NCBI GenBank assembly: GCA_035771175.1
Contig: CM069597.1
Location: forward strand, 12,621,001 to 12,685,000
Length of the DNA: 64,000 bases
Origin: Paratinospora sagittata
Lineage: Eukaryota; Streptophyta; Magnoliopsida; Ranunculales; Menispermaceae
Direction: 5' to 3'
Both the position numbers and the translations under genes were made by a program. The notes below the pieces were generated by a model. It was not told the origin of the DNA, did not search any database, and worked only from the letters and a program-made list of their open reading frames with translations. Positions 1 through 10,101 of this stretch are shown in pieces (position 1 is the first letter of the stretch; each line of letters starts with the position of its first letter).

Positions 1-598
1 TGATGATGAGAAGGCAATACTGTGTTTGATGGCTAACACCAAGGTAAAACTTTCTAACCCTGAAAATTTTGATGACTTTGATGATTTAGTAGATGATAAT
101 GATTTTAGTCTTGTAAAAAGTCAACTAGACAAGGAAATTAGAAAGAACAAAAAATTGAAAAAGGCTTTGATCATAGCCTTAAAAGAAATAGAGTCGCATC
201 TTGAGAACAATGGTGCTTTAGAGGTGAATCTTGAAAAGGTGAGTGAGGAAAGAGACACACTTAGAAAAAGTGTGGAAGATCTAACGCCCATAGTAACCAA
301 GTTCACTAATGGACAGAAAATGTTTGACATGATGTTGAGTTCACAGAGATGTGTATTCAACAAAGCTGGTCTAGGATATAGTGTAGGACATAAACGAAGA
401 ACCTATGACCATGTACTGACCAAAAGGCCTATTTGCCACCATTGCAATAGGCAAGGACACACTATAGTAAGAGGCTCTATCATACACAAACATAAGGGAA
501 AATTAGCAAGGATAGAGAAATCCATCTTAAGTGATGCTAACTTTCAAGGACCCAAAGGATTTTGGGTATCAAAATCAAAGACTTTTCATGTGATATAA
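1..598 (+). pseudogene. copia gag, C-terminal part (copy 1)
   Basis: The frame from 26 to the TAA at 596-598 encodes a charged coiled-coil segment (about residues 30-90). It is followed by the SSQRCVFNKAG block typical of Sirevirus-like Gag and a zinc knuckle starting CHHCNRQGHT near residue 137. The knuckle is C-x2-C-x4-H-x4-R: the last cysteine has become arginine, so zinc binding is probably lost. The same reading frame continues after the stop into the protease (599 onward). Copia elements normally make one Gag-Pol polyprotein, so the TAA is best read as decay, although a readthrough stop cannot be excluded from one copy. Confidence 0.75.
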
Positions 599-2030
599 GA
601 TGGCTCCAAGCATGAATCATGGTATCTGGATAGCGGGTGCTCTAGGCATATGACCGGTGATAGATCAAAGTTCTTGAATCTTACTCATAAAGATGGAGGA
701 GTTGACACATTTGGAGACAACAGCAAAGGAATGATCATTGGCGTCGGTAAAGTAGGTAACAACTCTTTAACCATATCTGGTGTTCTTTTTGTTGATGGTC
801 TGAAGCATAACCTCTTGAGCATTAGCCAATTGTGTGACAAGGGGTATGTCGTTTTGTTTGAAGCTACAAGATGTGTTATAAAGCATGATGATGATAGTAT
901 TGTTTTTATTGCTTCTAGAGATAAAAATGTGTATGTTATTAATTTTTTTGATATTAGTAATCAAAATGTTTCATGTTTGAGTGCAATTTATCATAATGAT
1001 GCATGGTTGTGGCATAGAATATTAGCTCATATAGGAATGGACAACATCTCTAGACTTGCTAAATTTGTTCATGCTCAAGGTATCCCCAAAGGGATGTATT
1101 TAAAGGATAGAGTATATGAACCTTGTCAACTAGGCAAACACACATAATCCTCTTTTAAGAGCAAAAGCAAGAACTCCATATCTAGAGCATTAGAACTTAT
1201 TCATATGGATCTGTTTGGACCCACACGTACACTTAGTTTAGGTGGGAAATCATATTACTTTGCGATTGTGGACTACTTCACTAGATTTACGTGGGTTTAC
1301 TTTTTAGCTCATAAGCATGAGGTGTTTGATGTGTTTGTAAAATTCTGTTCTCATGTTGAAAATGAGAATGGGTATAAGATCACTATTATTAGAAGTGATA
1401 GGGGTGGAGAGTTTGTTAATAAAAGTCTTGAAGACTTCTGTAACAAACAAGGATACACCCATCATCTTTCATATCCTAGAACTCCACAACAAAATGGAGT
1501 TGTTGAAAGGAAGAACCCAACCCTTCAGGAAATGTGCTAGACCATGTTGTGTGAACACAACGTGGCAAAATAATTTTTGACTGAAGCCATAAACACTACA
1601 TGCTATGTGATGAATAGGACTATGATTAGAAAAAAGTTAAATAAAACTCCTTATGAACTGTGGAAAGATAGAAAACCTAGCATAAGCCATTTTCGAGTGT
1701 TTGGATGTAAATGCTACATCTTAAATGATAAAGACAACTTAGATTTATGTTTGATCCAAAATCTGATGGAGGCATATTTCTAGGATATTCCTCTCTTAGC
1801 AAGGCATATAAGGTATTTAAAAAATCATCGAAGACAATTGAGGAATCAATCCATATAAAATTCGATGAAGTAGACCCTAGAGTGCTATTAGAAAAAGAAT
1901 TAGAGAAAATAGATCTTGATGACGATGAAGACCTCATTCCATCAAAAGAACATGAGAATCGAGAGACAAGTGAGGAAGATAGAAATGAATCCACCATAGA
2001 ACCTCCTAAAAATTCTAGATTACTCATAGA
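599..2030 (+). pseudogene. copia protease and integrase (copy 1), broken
   Basis: The frame resumes directly after the gag stop and reaches the aspartic protease motif WYLDSGCSRHMTG (about 620-658), so the DSG catalytic site is intact. The integrase zinc domain follows (WHRILAHI, then YEPCQLGK, where the first cysteine of the CxxC pair is tyrosine). The core has all three acidic residues (MDLFGP; SDRGGEF; NGVVERKN), and the C-terminal part has TPYELWKDRKP and FRVFGCKCY. In-frame stops lie at 1145-1147, 1538-1540 and 1571-1573, and a frameshift near 1740-1750 moves to the frame ending at the solo-LTR insertion. Apart from that shift the whole stretch is one frame, so damage is mostly point mutation. 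Confidence 0.85.
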
Positions 2031-3543
2031 TGATGAAGTCACAATTTTGCATATGTTTACCCCTATTTTTAGTGCTTTTAGGCTAGAAAATAAAATAAAA
2101 GAACAAGAAATAGAAAAAATAATAAAAATCTCTTTACATCACATTTTAGATTTTTTGGTCATTTTTAGGCTACATTAATAATGCATTTTTTATTTTTTAT
2201 TTTAATTTTCTTTTAATAAGGTTATTGAGCTTTTATTTATTTTTGGGTATGTTGGTGTCTCACTTGGTCTTCAAGTATTTTTTAGATATTTTCAGAATCA
2301 AAGGATGAGATTGCATATTTCAGGAAGATCCACACCACATATCTACATGGACCAGATGTGGAGAAGCTGAGGCGTTAGATCCAACAATGCTTAAATGATC
2401 AATCCGAGTCCGTTTGATTGGATTCTAATCAACTTAAAGATTTTGAAAGAAGGGGCCCACATGGTTGCAATATTTGATGAAGATCTAATTGAGCTCATAT
2501 CAACCCATTTATAGTAGAAAAAGATGTCACACATGTCAAAAAGAAGAAAAAGGAATTTTCTCCACATATAGGCACAATCTTCTTCTTATTTTCTTGATTG
2601 AAAAAGAAAATCTTTATGTAATTTAGAAAATGACCATTTTTAGAGGATATTTTTAGAGAATAATAGATGGTGGATATATTTTTGTTTTTGAAAATCAAGA
2701 GGTGGGCACATCTATAAATAGGGTTATATTTCAAGAGAATGGATCCCATCCTCTCTGAATTCTATTTCTCTTTTATTTTTGCGTTATTATTTTGGAGCTT
2801 GAAGTAATCTGGAAGTTCGGTGTATGATTCAAGGCTAAGGTAGATGACAATACCTTAGGCCTTGAATCTTTGTAAGTTTTTCTTTCTTTTCATTTAATAA
2901 AAGATTATTCCTTTTCCTTTTATTATTGATTGTTCTTGTTCTCTTTCTTTTCTATTTTTTGTCACTTGCATGCTTCCTTTATTATTATTTTTTTTAATTA
3001 CATTTTGGATTTTTTTTTTCAAAGTTCCTTTCACTTCTTGATTCATTTGTAGCATTTTAAGTTTTTAAAAAAAAAAGAAAAAAAAGAACTTGTTGTTTTT
3101 AGTTTTTTTTTAAGAGTCTTTATTCTTATTCTTATTTTATTTTATAACATTTAGGCTAGTAATTTAAGTTTTAACTTCAATATTTTTTTAGGCTTAAACG
3201 TGTTTTTAGTGTTTAGGTTTTTATTTTATTTTATTATTATTTTATTTTTTTAGGTTTCAAATTTTATTTTATTTGTTTTTGTTTGTTCATTTCTTTATTC
3301 ATGGGTTAGATTTAAATTTTTGCAATTTAGTTTATTTGATTAGTTGCTTTATAATGAACTTAGGTTGTTAGAAATCACATTTTATCTGCTTTGACTTATA
3401 TGGTAAATGAATAATTAAATATATTTAAAAAAAAAGTATTTTCTCCAATCCTTGTGGATCGACGACCTTGTCTAGTGCTACAACTTACCTTGTGCACTTG
3501 CAAGTATATAATGTGATATATTCTTTTAAAAATAATCACATCA
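2031..3543 (+). mobile_element. Solo LTR (gypsy-type, Athila/Tat-like) in copia pol
   Basis: Begins TGATG and ends CATCA (perfect inverted termini) and is flanked by the 5-bp TSD ATAGA (2026-2030 and 3544-3548). Removing it rejoins the copia frame leading into DQIIGDPTRGV. A TATAAATA box lies near 2712-2719, followed by polypyrimidine/AT-rich sequence. The segment near the end, with 'gtggatcgacgacc' and 'gtgcacttgcaag', resembles the ends of plant Athila/Tat LTRs; that assignment is inferred. It has no internal region, so it is a solo LTR formed by LTR-LTR recombination. Confidence 0.85.
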
Positions 3544-3548
3544 ATAGA

Positions 3549-5134
3549 TCATTCCACAGATCAAATTATAGGTGATCCAACCAGAGGAGTAATCACTAGA
3601 GCATCTTTTAGTCAAGATCAAGGGCATGTAGCCTTTGTCTCCCAGGTAGAACCAACCAAGGTTGAGGAAGCCTTAGGTTATGAGTTTTGGATTTTAGCGA
3701 TGCAAGAGGATTAGGACACTTTGTAAGAAACAAAGTATGAAAACTTGTTCCTAGACCTAGTCACCACACAGTCATTGGAACAAAATGGGTCTTTAGGAAT
3801 AAGAAAAATGAACAAGGAAATATCATTAAAAATAAGGCAAGATTGGTTGCACAAGGGTACAACCAAGAGGAAGGAATAGATTATGAAGAGGCATTTGCAC
3901 CTGTAGCAAGACTAGAAACAATTCGAATGTTACTAGCTTATGCCTGCTATAAGGATTTCCCACTATGCCAAATGGACGTCAAAAATGCATTTTTAAACCG
4001 CTTCATAAGTTAAGAGGTATATGTGAAGCAACCGCCCGACTTTGAGGACACTCAAAGACCAAATCAAGTCTATCGCCTTCGCAAAGCCTTATATGGATTA
4101 AGGCAAGCACCCAGAGCATGGTATGACAGACTGAGTTCTTTCCTGTTAGAACATGATTTTAAGAAAGGAAAGCTAGATTCGACCTTGTTTATTAAAAACA
4201 AAGGTGAGGATAAGTTATTGGTGCAGATTTATGTTGATGACGTCATCTTTGGTGCCTCAAACAAATCACTTTGTGAAGAATTCTCTTTAATTATGACAAG
4301 TGATTTGAGATGAGTATGATGGAAGAGCTGAATTATTTCCTTGGCTTATAGATCAAACAAATGAAGAATGAGATATTCTTAAGCCAGTCAAAGTATTCAA
4401 GAGACATGATAAAGAAATTCAAGTTTGAAAACTTGAAATCAAGTGACACTATTTGTAGTTCATCCATTAAAATGGATAAAAAAGTGACTGAAAAATCGAT
4501 AGACACAAAGATGTATTGAGGGATGATTGACAGTTTGGTGTATCTAACAACAAGTCGACCAGACATCATGTTTAGCGTATGCTTGTGTGCTCGATTTCAG
4601 TCTGACTTGAAGGAATCCCACCTTCAATGCGTAAAAAGAATATTTAGATACATAAGTGGGACACTAGACATGGGAATTTGATATTACAAGAGTATATCGT
4701 TCGATCTTCGTAGCCTTGTTGATTCTGACTACACAGGCAATCTAATTGATCGAAAAAGTACCTCTGGTTTTTGCCACTTCTTAGGAGGTTCATTGATTTC
4801 TTGGTTTAGCAAGAAATAAAACTCTGTAGCCTTATCCACCGCTGAAGAGGAATACGTGGCAACTGGAAGTTGCTGCGCTCAATTTTTATACATGAAACAA
4901 CAACTATCCAATTACCAAATTCATGTTGAATGTGCGGATATCTTTTGTGACAACACCAATGCAATTCATATCTCCAAAAATCCACTGTTGCACTCAAGAA
5001 CCAAGCACATTGAGATTCGACATCACTTTCTTCGAGATCATGTGCAAAAAGGCGATGTCAAGCTCATACACGTAGGCACTAAAGATCAATTAGCCGATAT
5101 ATTCATGAAACCTCTGCCTAAGGATCAGTTATGA
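3549..5134 (+). pseudogene. copia reverse transcriptase and RNase H (copy 1), broken
   Basis: Starts in the linker DQIIGDPTRGV. RT motifs follow: [19 protein letters not shown] (about 3835-3892), [23 protein letters not shown] (4096-4131) and the catalytic IYVDDVIFG in the uninterrupted stretch 4023-4313. RNase H has KSTSGFCHFLGG, STAEEEYVATG, CDNTNAIHISKNP and the C-terminal DQLADIFMKPLP (ending near 5134). Stops and frameshifts are dense around 3710-3740, 4010-4020 and 4314-4560. The histidine-rich SRTKHIEIRHHFLRDHV block is typical of Sirevirus-like RNase H. Catalytic YVDD is retained but no full-length enzyme could be made. Confidence 0.85.
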
Positions 5135-5333
5135 AAAATATGTTCATGGAAACAGACTTATGAAAAACATTGGCACTATTCTTACTTAACTTGAGTAATT
5201 AATTATGATCATGAAGGTTTCAATAGCCTAATTATCATTACTAATGATCATAAGTGATACTAGCATTATCAAAATGCATGCCATACCCACTTAATCAAAG
5301 AAATAATCCGAAAAGTCCTGAAATTAGGAAAAT

Positions 5334-5446
5334 TGGGTGAAACCAGTTTCAACCTGGTGAAATGTGTTTCACCAAGGTTGAGCATCCATAATTGTAGAAA
5401 AAGGGTGCTGAAACGCGTTCCAGTTGGGCCGAAGGGGTTTTATAAC
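5334..5446 (+). promoter_or_regulatory. Candidate internal promoter upstream of ORF3 (copy 1)
   Basis: Between pol and ORF3 there are near-palindromes of the kind found in this element's own LTR: GTGAAATGTGTTTCAC (about 5357-5372) and CTGAAACGCGTTCCAG (5408-5423). The latter is close to CTGAAACGTGTTCTAG in the LTR (8303-8318). A TATAA follows at 5441-5445, about 250 bp before the ORF3 start at 5692. Copy 2 shows the same arrangement with its own LTR motif. The role is inferred; no transcript data. Confidence 0.4.
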
Positions 5447-5691
5447 CTATGCATCAAGTGAAACACAATTCATTTGTACTCCAACGCATTCCACCTCCTT
5501 CCCTCGCCCCAACTTGCATTCCATCTCCCTCGCCTACGACGATCGTTTTCTTTGCTAAAATAGGCGTTGGAAAGCTTGCGGGACATCCTCCGACACTTCT
5601 ACTATCTTTTTCTTCACTTTTTATTGCGCCATTGTCAAGTTCATGCTGAAACTACTTCGTTTGGTAACTTGCATATCAAGTGTTTGACAAA

Positions 5692-7016
5692 ATGCCTAGA
5701 TGGAATCCTACAAGGAATACTCGCAATGTGGTCACTCTGCGAGGCAATAGTCCCTTCGATTTGTCATCCTGATCGAAGGAGAGGAGAAAAGAACGGGAGG
5801 ACCAACCAGCTAGGCCTCGCCGTCGGTCGCGACCACCACCACCACCTCCTATGCTCGAACAAATCTCGCAACAAGTGCTTAAGGGTCCAATTTCTCTGGC
5901 GTGCACGTGAACTTTGCATTCTTTGATCGCGCTTACGTACCGCTCCGACCTCTATTTGATGAACTTGGGTGGACTTCATTCTGCTGTTTTACCACGCCTT
6001 GGTACGAGACTCTTGTCCAAGTATTTTATAGTGGACTTACTCAGGATGCAGATGATCGTGTTCATAATACTTACCGATATCACTTTCGTGTAATGGGTCA
6101 TTGCATCGTCATCTCTCCAAGGCTCACTGAAGATAAATTTGAGATACCACGGGGTGGTCCTTATGCTTTGGACGTCAAAGGGAACGTCAATTTTCCAGGC
6201 TATGATAAGTTGGAAGTTCTCAATAACTTATCCAAACGGATAGTTCATCCCACCACTCCTAAAAAAGTTTCTAACACCACTTTCTCATTCATGCCTCATC
6301 TTATTCACAATGTCATCTCTCGCATCATTCTTCCGAGGAGGAGTAGTCGTAACAATGTCACTCCGGTTGATCTATTTCTTATCTGGGCAATTACATCTGG
6401 GACTAAGGTCAATCTGTCCCACATTATCTGTCATCACATCGCCACTACGATGAAGAGATCACATGCTCTCCCTTATGTGATGCAGCTTACTCCTTTCTTT
6501 GAGGAAGCCGGTATTGATCTGTCCGCTATTCGGCCAGTCAGTCATGTTCAACAGAGAGACGTCGTTGATGAAGGTACTCTACACAACATGGGATTCTACT
6601 ATGTGAGCAGGTTGCGACGATGGCTAACTCCTAGATAGGTACCACAGGGTGAGTCATATGGTAATTTTGAGTCTCCTCACCCGAGCGATCCCTCTTCCGA
6701 TGAGATGGAAGACCACTTTCAAGATGACCCTTCAGACGACAATGCTTATATGACTTCTAGCTCTTCTTCCGAGTCACCCTCTGATGATGACCCTCACCGT
6801 GCTGAGGCTGGACCTAGTCATCCACCTCTACCTGTACCATATCCTGGTTTTGACTTAAACAGTCTTGAGCAGTAGTTGCGGGAGATCCACACCACACAGA
6901 CTACTTTCATGGCTTCCATGCAATCTGATCTCACAGCTATTCACACTACCGTGATCGATCTCGCTGGCCGTCATGATCGTGTATCCTTCTTCATTGGATA
7001 TCGTGATGATCTTTGA
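5692..7016 (+). pseudogene. Env-like third ORF (ORF3) of Sirevirus copy 1, broken
   Basis: ATG at 5692 begins MPRWNPTRNTRN; an in-frame TGA follows about 26 codons later. A basic, proline-rich stretch (RRRSRPPPPPP) comes next, then a frameshift near 5900 into a 245-codon open stretch (5901-6638). That stretch holds the conserved block of the 'putative plant transposon protein' type: HNVISRIILPRRSSRNNVTP, DLFLIWAITSG, KVNLSHIICHHI. After a TAG (6636-6638) the same frame continues as an acidic serine-rich tail (DDDPHRAEAG), with a further stop near 6873. Copy 2 has the homologous domain. Function is unknown; 'env-like' reflects position after pol, and I see no convincing signal peptide or membrane anchor. 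Confidence 0.7.
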
Positions 7017-7264
7017 ACATACACGTTTCATTATTCAGAGTTTCAGCATCTTCGGAGTCACTTCGATCGCTTGAGCAACAAATCATTCATCCTTCTTAGT
7101 CGTCGATGCATGATTTTTTCTCTACTACTGCACTTCTACCTCCCGGCACATTCGATCTGTCACATAACTTGACCATCTCTCAAGATGATATCTTTCGAGA
7201 TTTGGAGCGACAGGCTGGTCTGTTTGATCCACCGATGGAATAGTTTCAACCTTTTTGATGATTC

Positions 7265-7557
7265 AGAAGAGGGAGAATTTTGTGGATTATGCTGAGCTCA
7301 GACTCAGGGGGAGTTAGAGGAGTATGTAGGATTAAGTGGGAGTTTTTATATTTTTTTGTCCCATTTTGAACTCTAGCATTTGGATGAATATAATGTTATA
7401 CTCTGATACATGTTTTGGTATGCTTATCTTTTTGACATGCAACCGTTATATGCATTTATGTGATTGTTCCATCTATAAGTCTTATCTATTCACCAAGCTT
7501 TAGATGCTTCAATCAGGCCTAGAGTAAGATGTTTGAAATCATCAAAAAGAGAGAGAT
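7265..7557 (+). promoter_or_regulatory. Multiple polypurine tracts before the 3' LTR (copy 1)
   Basis: Purine-rich AGAAGAGGGAGAA (7265-7277), CAGGGGGAG (7305-7313) and the LTR-adjacent AAAAAGAGAGAGAT (7544-7557). The last immediately precedes the LTR and would prime plus-strand synthesis. Several PPT-like tracts are a known Sirevirus trait. Confidence 0.65.
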
Positions 7558-9253
7558 TATTAGCTTAATGACCCTCACCCTTTGCACTTTTGATGATTCC
7601 AAACGATATTTTATGTTATCTAACTTGTGTGTTGAGCATATTTCAGTTTAATATGTTATAAGTCTTAAAGTCAGAAATAGAAACAATACACTCATCAAGC
7701 GTAGAAGTTCCAAAAGCAAGACCTGAAGCACAAATACCACGAAACTCTAACGCGTAAACAAAACAATTCAACTAAAGTCAAGATAAAGCTCAACTAAAGT
7801 CAACCAAAGATCAAAGAATAAGAACGGAACGCCTAAAAACACTGTAACTACTTTAGATTTTTTTAGGTTGTAAGTTTCTTTCAGTAATTGATCAACCACT
7901 TCTCTTTATCGTGTGTTTAACCGACTCGAATTCTATTTTTCAAAGGCTTTTAACCCTTCGATCTTACTTGAAGATTTAACTATGGTTTAACTTGGTTTTC
8001 ATCATTTTATCGCTCATAGAACTTAAGCGGTATTCTAGATATGTACATGATTCCCAAGAACTGGTGGAATGCACTCCTACTCTGTGGAACGCACTCCTGT
8101 AGCAAAAACACGTCTCATTTTCCTCCGACAAGTTGAAACGCACTGCAGCAAGGAGAAACACATTTCAGGTACAAAGGCAAAGAGTGTGCATAACTCTCGG
8201 GTATGGTGAAACACATTTCAGTTGAGTGAAACACTTTCCAGCTGTACAAAACACGTTTTAGTGTGTTTGTACCTCGGGCTCTCTGAAACGCATTTCAACC
8301 TTCTGAAACGTGTTCTAGATGAGTTGACAAAAATTACTCATTTTTCGCTTGGGTCTCGTGGAAGGCGTTTTAGCTGGTGTGTGAAAGTTTGTTGTTTTGT
8401 CTCGGGCTTCATGAAATGCACTCCACTTTCCTGAACGCACTCCAACTTACTTTTTCCATTTTTGCTTATTTTCGGGTTTTAAACTTGAGCAACCATTGTG
8501 GGTCATTGATTTCACTAATACATGATTAAATCTTTTAATCTTGGCCACTCATAATAGGTTTAAGGTTTTGAACCATAGTTTTTTATTTAAACAATCATTG
8601 ACCCTATTCAAAACACTTAGAACTTTTAATATCATTTTAAAGCTATTTTTCTCTACAACTAAAGGCAGCCACCGTTGATGATTTGAATACACATGCTGAT
8701 GCACTGAGATTTTGGTATTTTCACTTTAACAAAAGTTGTTCATCATATTAAGCTCTATTACGTATTTCGTTTCTGATTCGTTTTGAGGTACTATCCTTTT
8801 TATTATTCAATTTTCTGCCCTGCATGCTTTTAGTATTAAAGTGGCTGAGAAATTATGTATGAGATAATCTAAAGTTGTACTTTGTTTCTTTCTTGGAGTT
8901 TGTTCCTTTGTTGAAAAAATTTCTTATTGATTAACTATTGTATCACTAAAATCTAGCAAGCGTTCTAGTTGGGAAGATTCTTGTGCGGAGAATCAAAGTT
9001 TGTATCCGGTTGGATTCTCACCCGTGAAGTAGGATCAGCTTAGTGAAAGGTTTTGGAAATCCTAGTCGAGGAGACTAGGTAGTGAAGGTAGGCTTATTGG
9101 GAAGCCTAACCACTATATATAGCTGCGCATTGTCTACTTTACTGCACTTTTTGCATTTCTGAGTTATTGCTTGTTCATGAATATTAATTGTTCAAGAAAG
9201 ATATTGAAAAATCCACCAACACCCAATTCACCCCCCCTCTTGGGTGTTTATCA
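7558..9253 (+). repeat. 3' LTR of Sirevirus copy 1
   Basis: Starts TATTAGC (TG mutated to TA) right after the PPT and ends TTTATCA. The U3 holds a cluster of near-palindromes with a CGC/CGCG core (about 8068-8456, for example GAAACGCATTTC). A TATTTAAA near 8584 is a possible TATA box. Downstream are hairpin-forming segments (8976-8994, 9013-9036, 9061-9115, 9219-9247). The 3' end with CCCAATTCACCCCCC and TTGGGTG is shared by all Sirevirus LTRs here. Confidence 0.8.
9013..9247 (+). other. R-U5 hairpin set (array unit, A, B, C) in copy 1 LTR
   Basis: Array unit: stem GATTCT/AGGATC at 9013-9036 with a 12-nt loop. Hairpin A: CCTAGTC/GACTAGG around loop GAGGA (9061-9079). Hairpin B: TAGTGA/CCACTA with inner GGCT/AGCC (9080-9115). 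Hairpin C: ACACCCAA/TTGGGTGT around a C-rich loop (9219-9247). Equivalent structures with different but complementary stems occur in the other Sirevirus LTRs. Confidence 0.6.
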
Positions 9254-9390
9254 ATTCTACCAAAAGTTTTAGTAATTTTCGTGTGTGCTATTAAGAAAGA
9301 AGGTTGACAGGGTATCATATACGTCTATGTATGACGTATATGGTATTTTGTGCCTATCGTGACATCACCCTAAGGAAGGGGGTCGCGACA
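9254..9390 (+). repeat. 3' end of a gypsy-type LTR holding Sirevirus copy 1
   Basis: Ends GGTCGCGACA and closely matches the last part of the LTR at 10102-12222 (shared AAGAAGGTTGACA and a TATACGTCTATGTATG block). Its 5' part must lie left of the window, beyond the inserted Sirevirus. No PBS follows at 9391, so it is not the 5' LTR of a following element. Confidence 0.65.
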
Positions 9391-10101
9391 CTAATCATGT
9401 AACTTTCTTTTTGGTGGCATTTGCCTCTTATCTTTTGTAGGGGCATGTCCCTTCTTTCTTTTTGTCTCATGAGAAACCCGCCTATAATACTTATTCTACC
9501 AACTTCTGAACTATATTATTAATATCAATGGAACAATGTTATTTTGGCACGATATGTTGTTTATGTGCCCACATTTCTGTTGCAACTCACATATTGTCAT
9601 ATCCTACCTGGTGGAATGTTGTAATTTATGTTTATGCGTTGAACCATTTCCGGACTCGATGGGGTGCGACAAGAAGTACAAGACTGAAGATGCTAACCAT
9701 AAGAAATTTGCGGTTAGTAGGTATCTGGAATACAAAATGGTGGACTTATAAACCGTCTCGGATCAGGTTCAAGAGCTACATATCATTCTCCATGAAATTC
9801 ATGTAAAAAAATGTCTTTGAGCTAATCTTTTAAAGTGGTTACAATTATAGCCCCCCCTTCTTGGAAAGATTTCAAGAATTATTTCAAGCATAAACGAGAA
9901 GAGATGGGTCTTGAAGTCATTACAAGAAGATAGAAAGCCAGTCCTAACCCAAAGCTAATCTTATGGAAGGAAAACCAAACAAGAACAGCAAGAAGCGCAA
10001 GCACACTGGTGATGGTCCTACATAAAAGAAATGCAATTCAAAGAAATTCAAGGGAAATTGCTTTGTTTGCCAAAAACAAGGACATAAAGCTAAGGATTGT
10101 A
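9391..10101 (+). pseudogene. copia gag (old host element), decayed
   Basis: Degenerate Gag of the UBN2 type: VSRYLEYKMVD and VQELHIILHEI around 9710-9800, then a KHTGDG basic linker and an intact CCHC knuckle, CFVCQKQGHKAKDC, near 10058-10100. Stops and frameshifts are frequent. The gypsy LTR at 10102 interrupts it just after the last cysteine codon. The stretch 9391-9530 has no recognisable coding and is probably leader. It may belong to the same copia copy as the RNase H at 31031-31202 and the 3' LTR at 39801. Confidence 0.65.

Larger units (their letters stand above)
1..9253 (+). mobile_element. Sirevirus-type Ty1/copia retrotransposon, copy 1 (5' end outside window)
   Basis: Gag, protease, integrase, RT and RNase H occur in Ty1/copia order, followed by a long env-like ORF3, repeated polypurine tracts (7265-7277, 7305-7313, 7544-7557) and a 3' LTR (7558-9253). 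An extra ORF after pol and multiple PPT-like tracts are known Sirevirus hallmarks; the lineage call is my inference. The coding part has in-frame stops and frameshifts and is interrupted by a solo LTR at 2031-3543. The 5' LTR lies left of the window. The right flank, 9254-9390, is the 3' end of a gypsy-type LTR, so this element was inserted into one. The element is dead for autonomous movement. Confidence 0.85.

Noticed and set aside
5449..5979. Several short open frames before ORF3 on both strands
   Set aside because: They overlap each other and the ORF3 start region; only the frame from 5692 has the basic N-terminus shared with copy 2.
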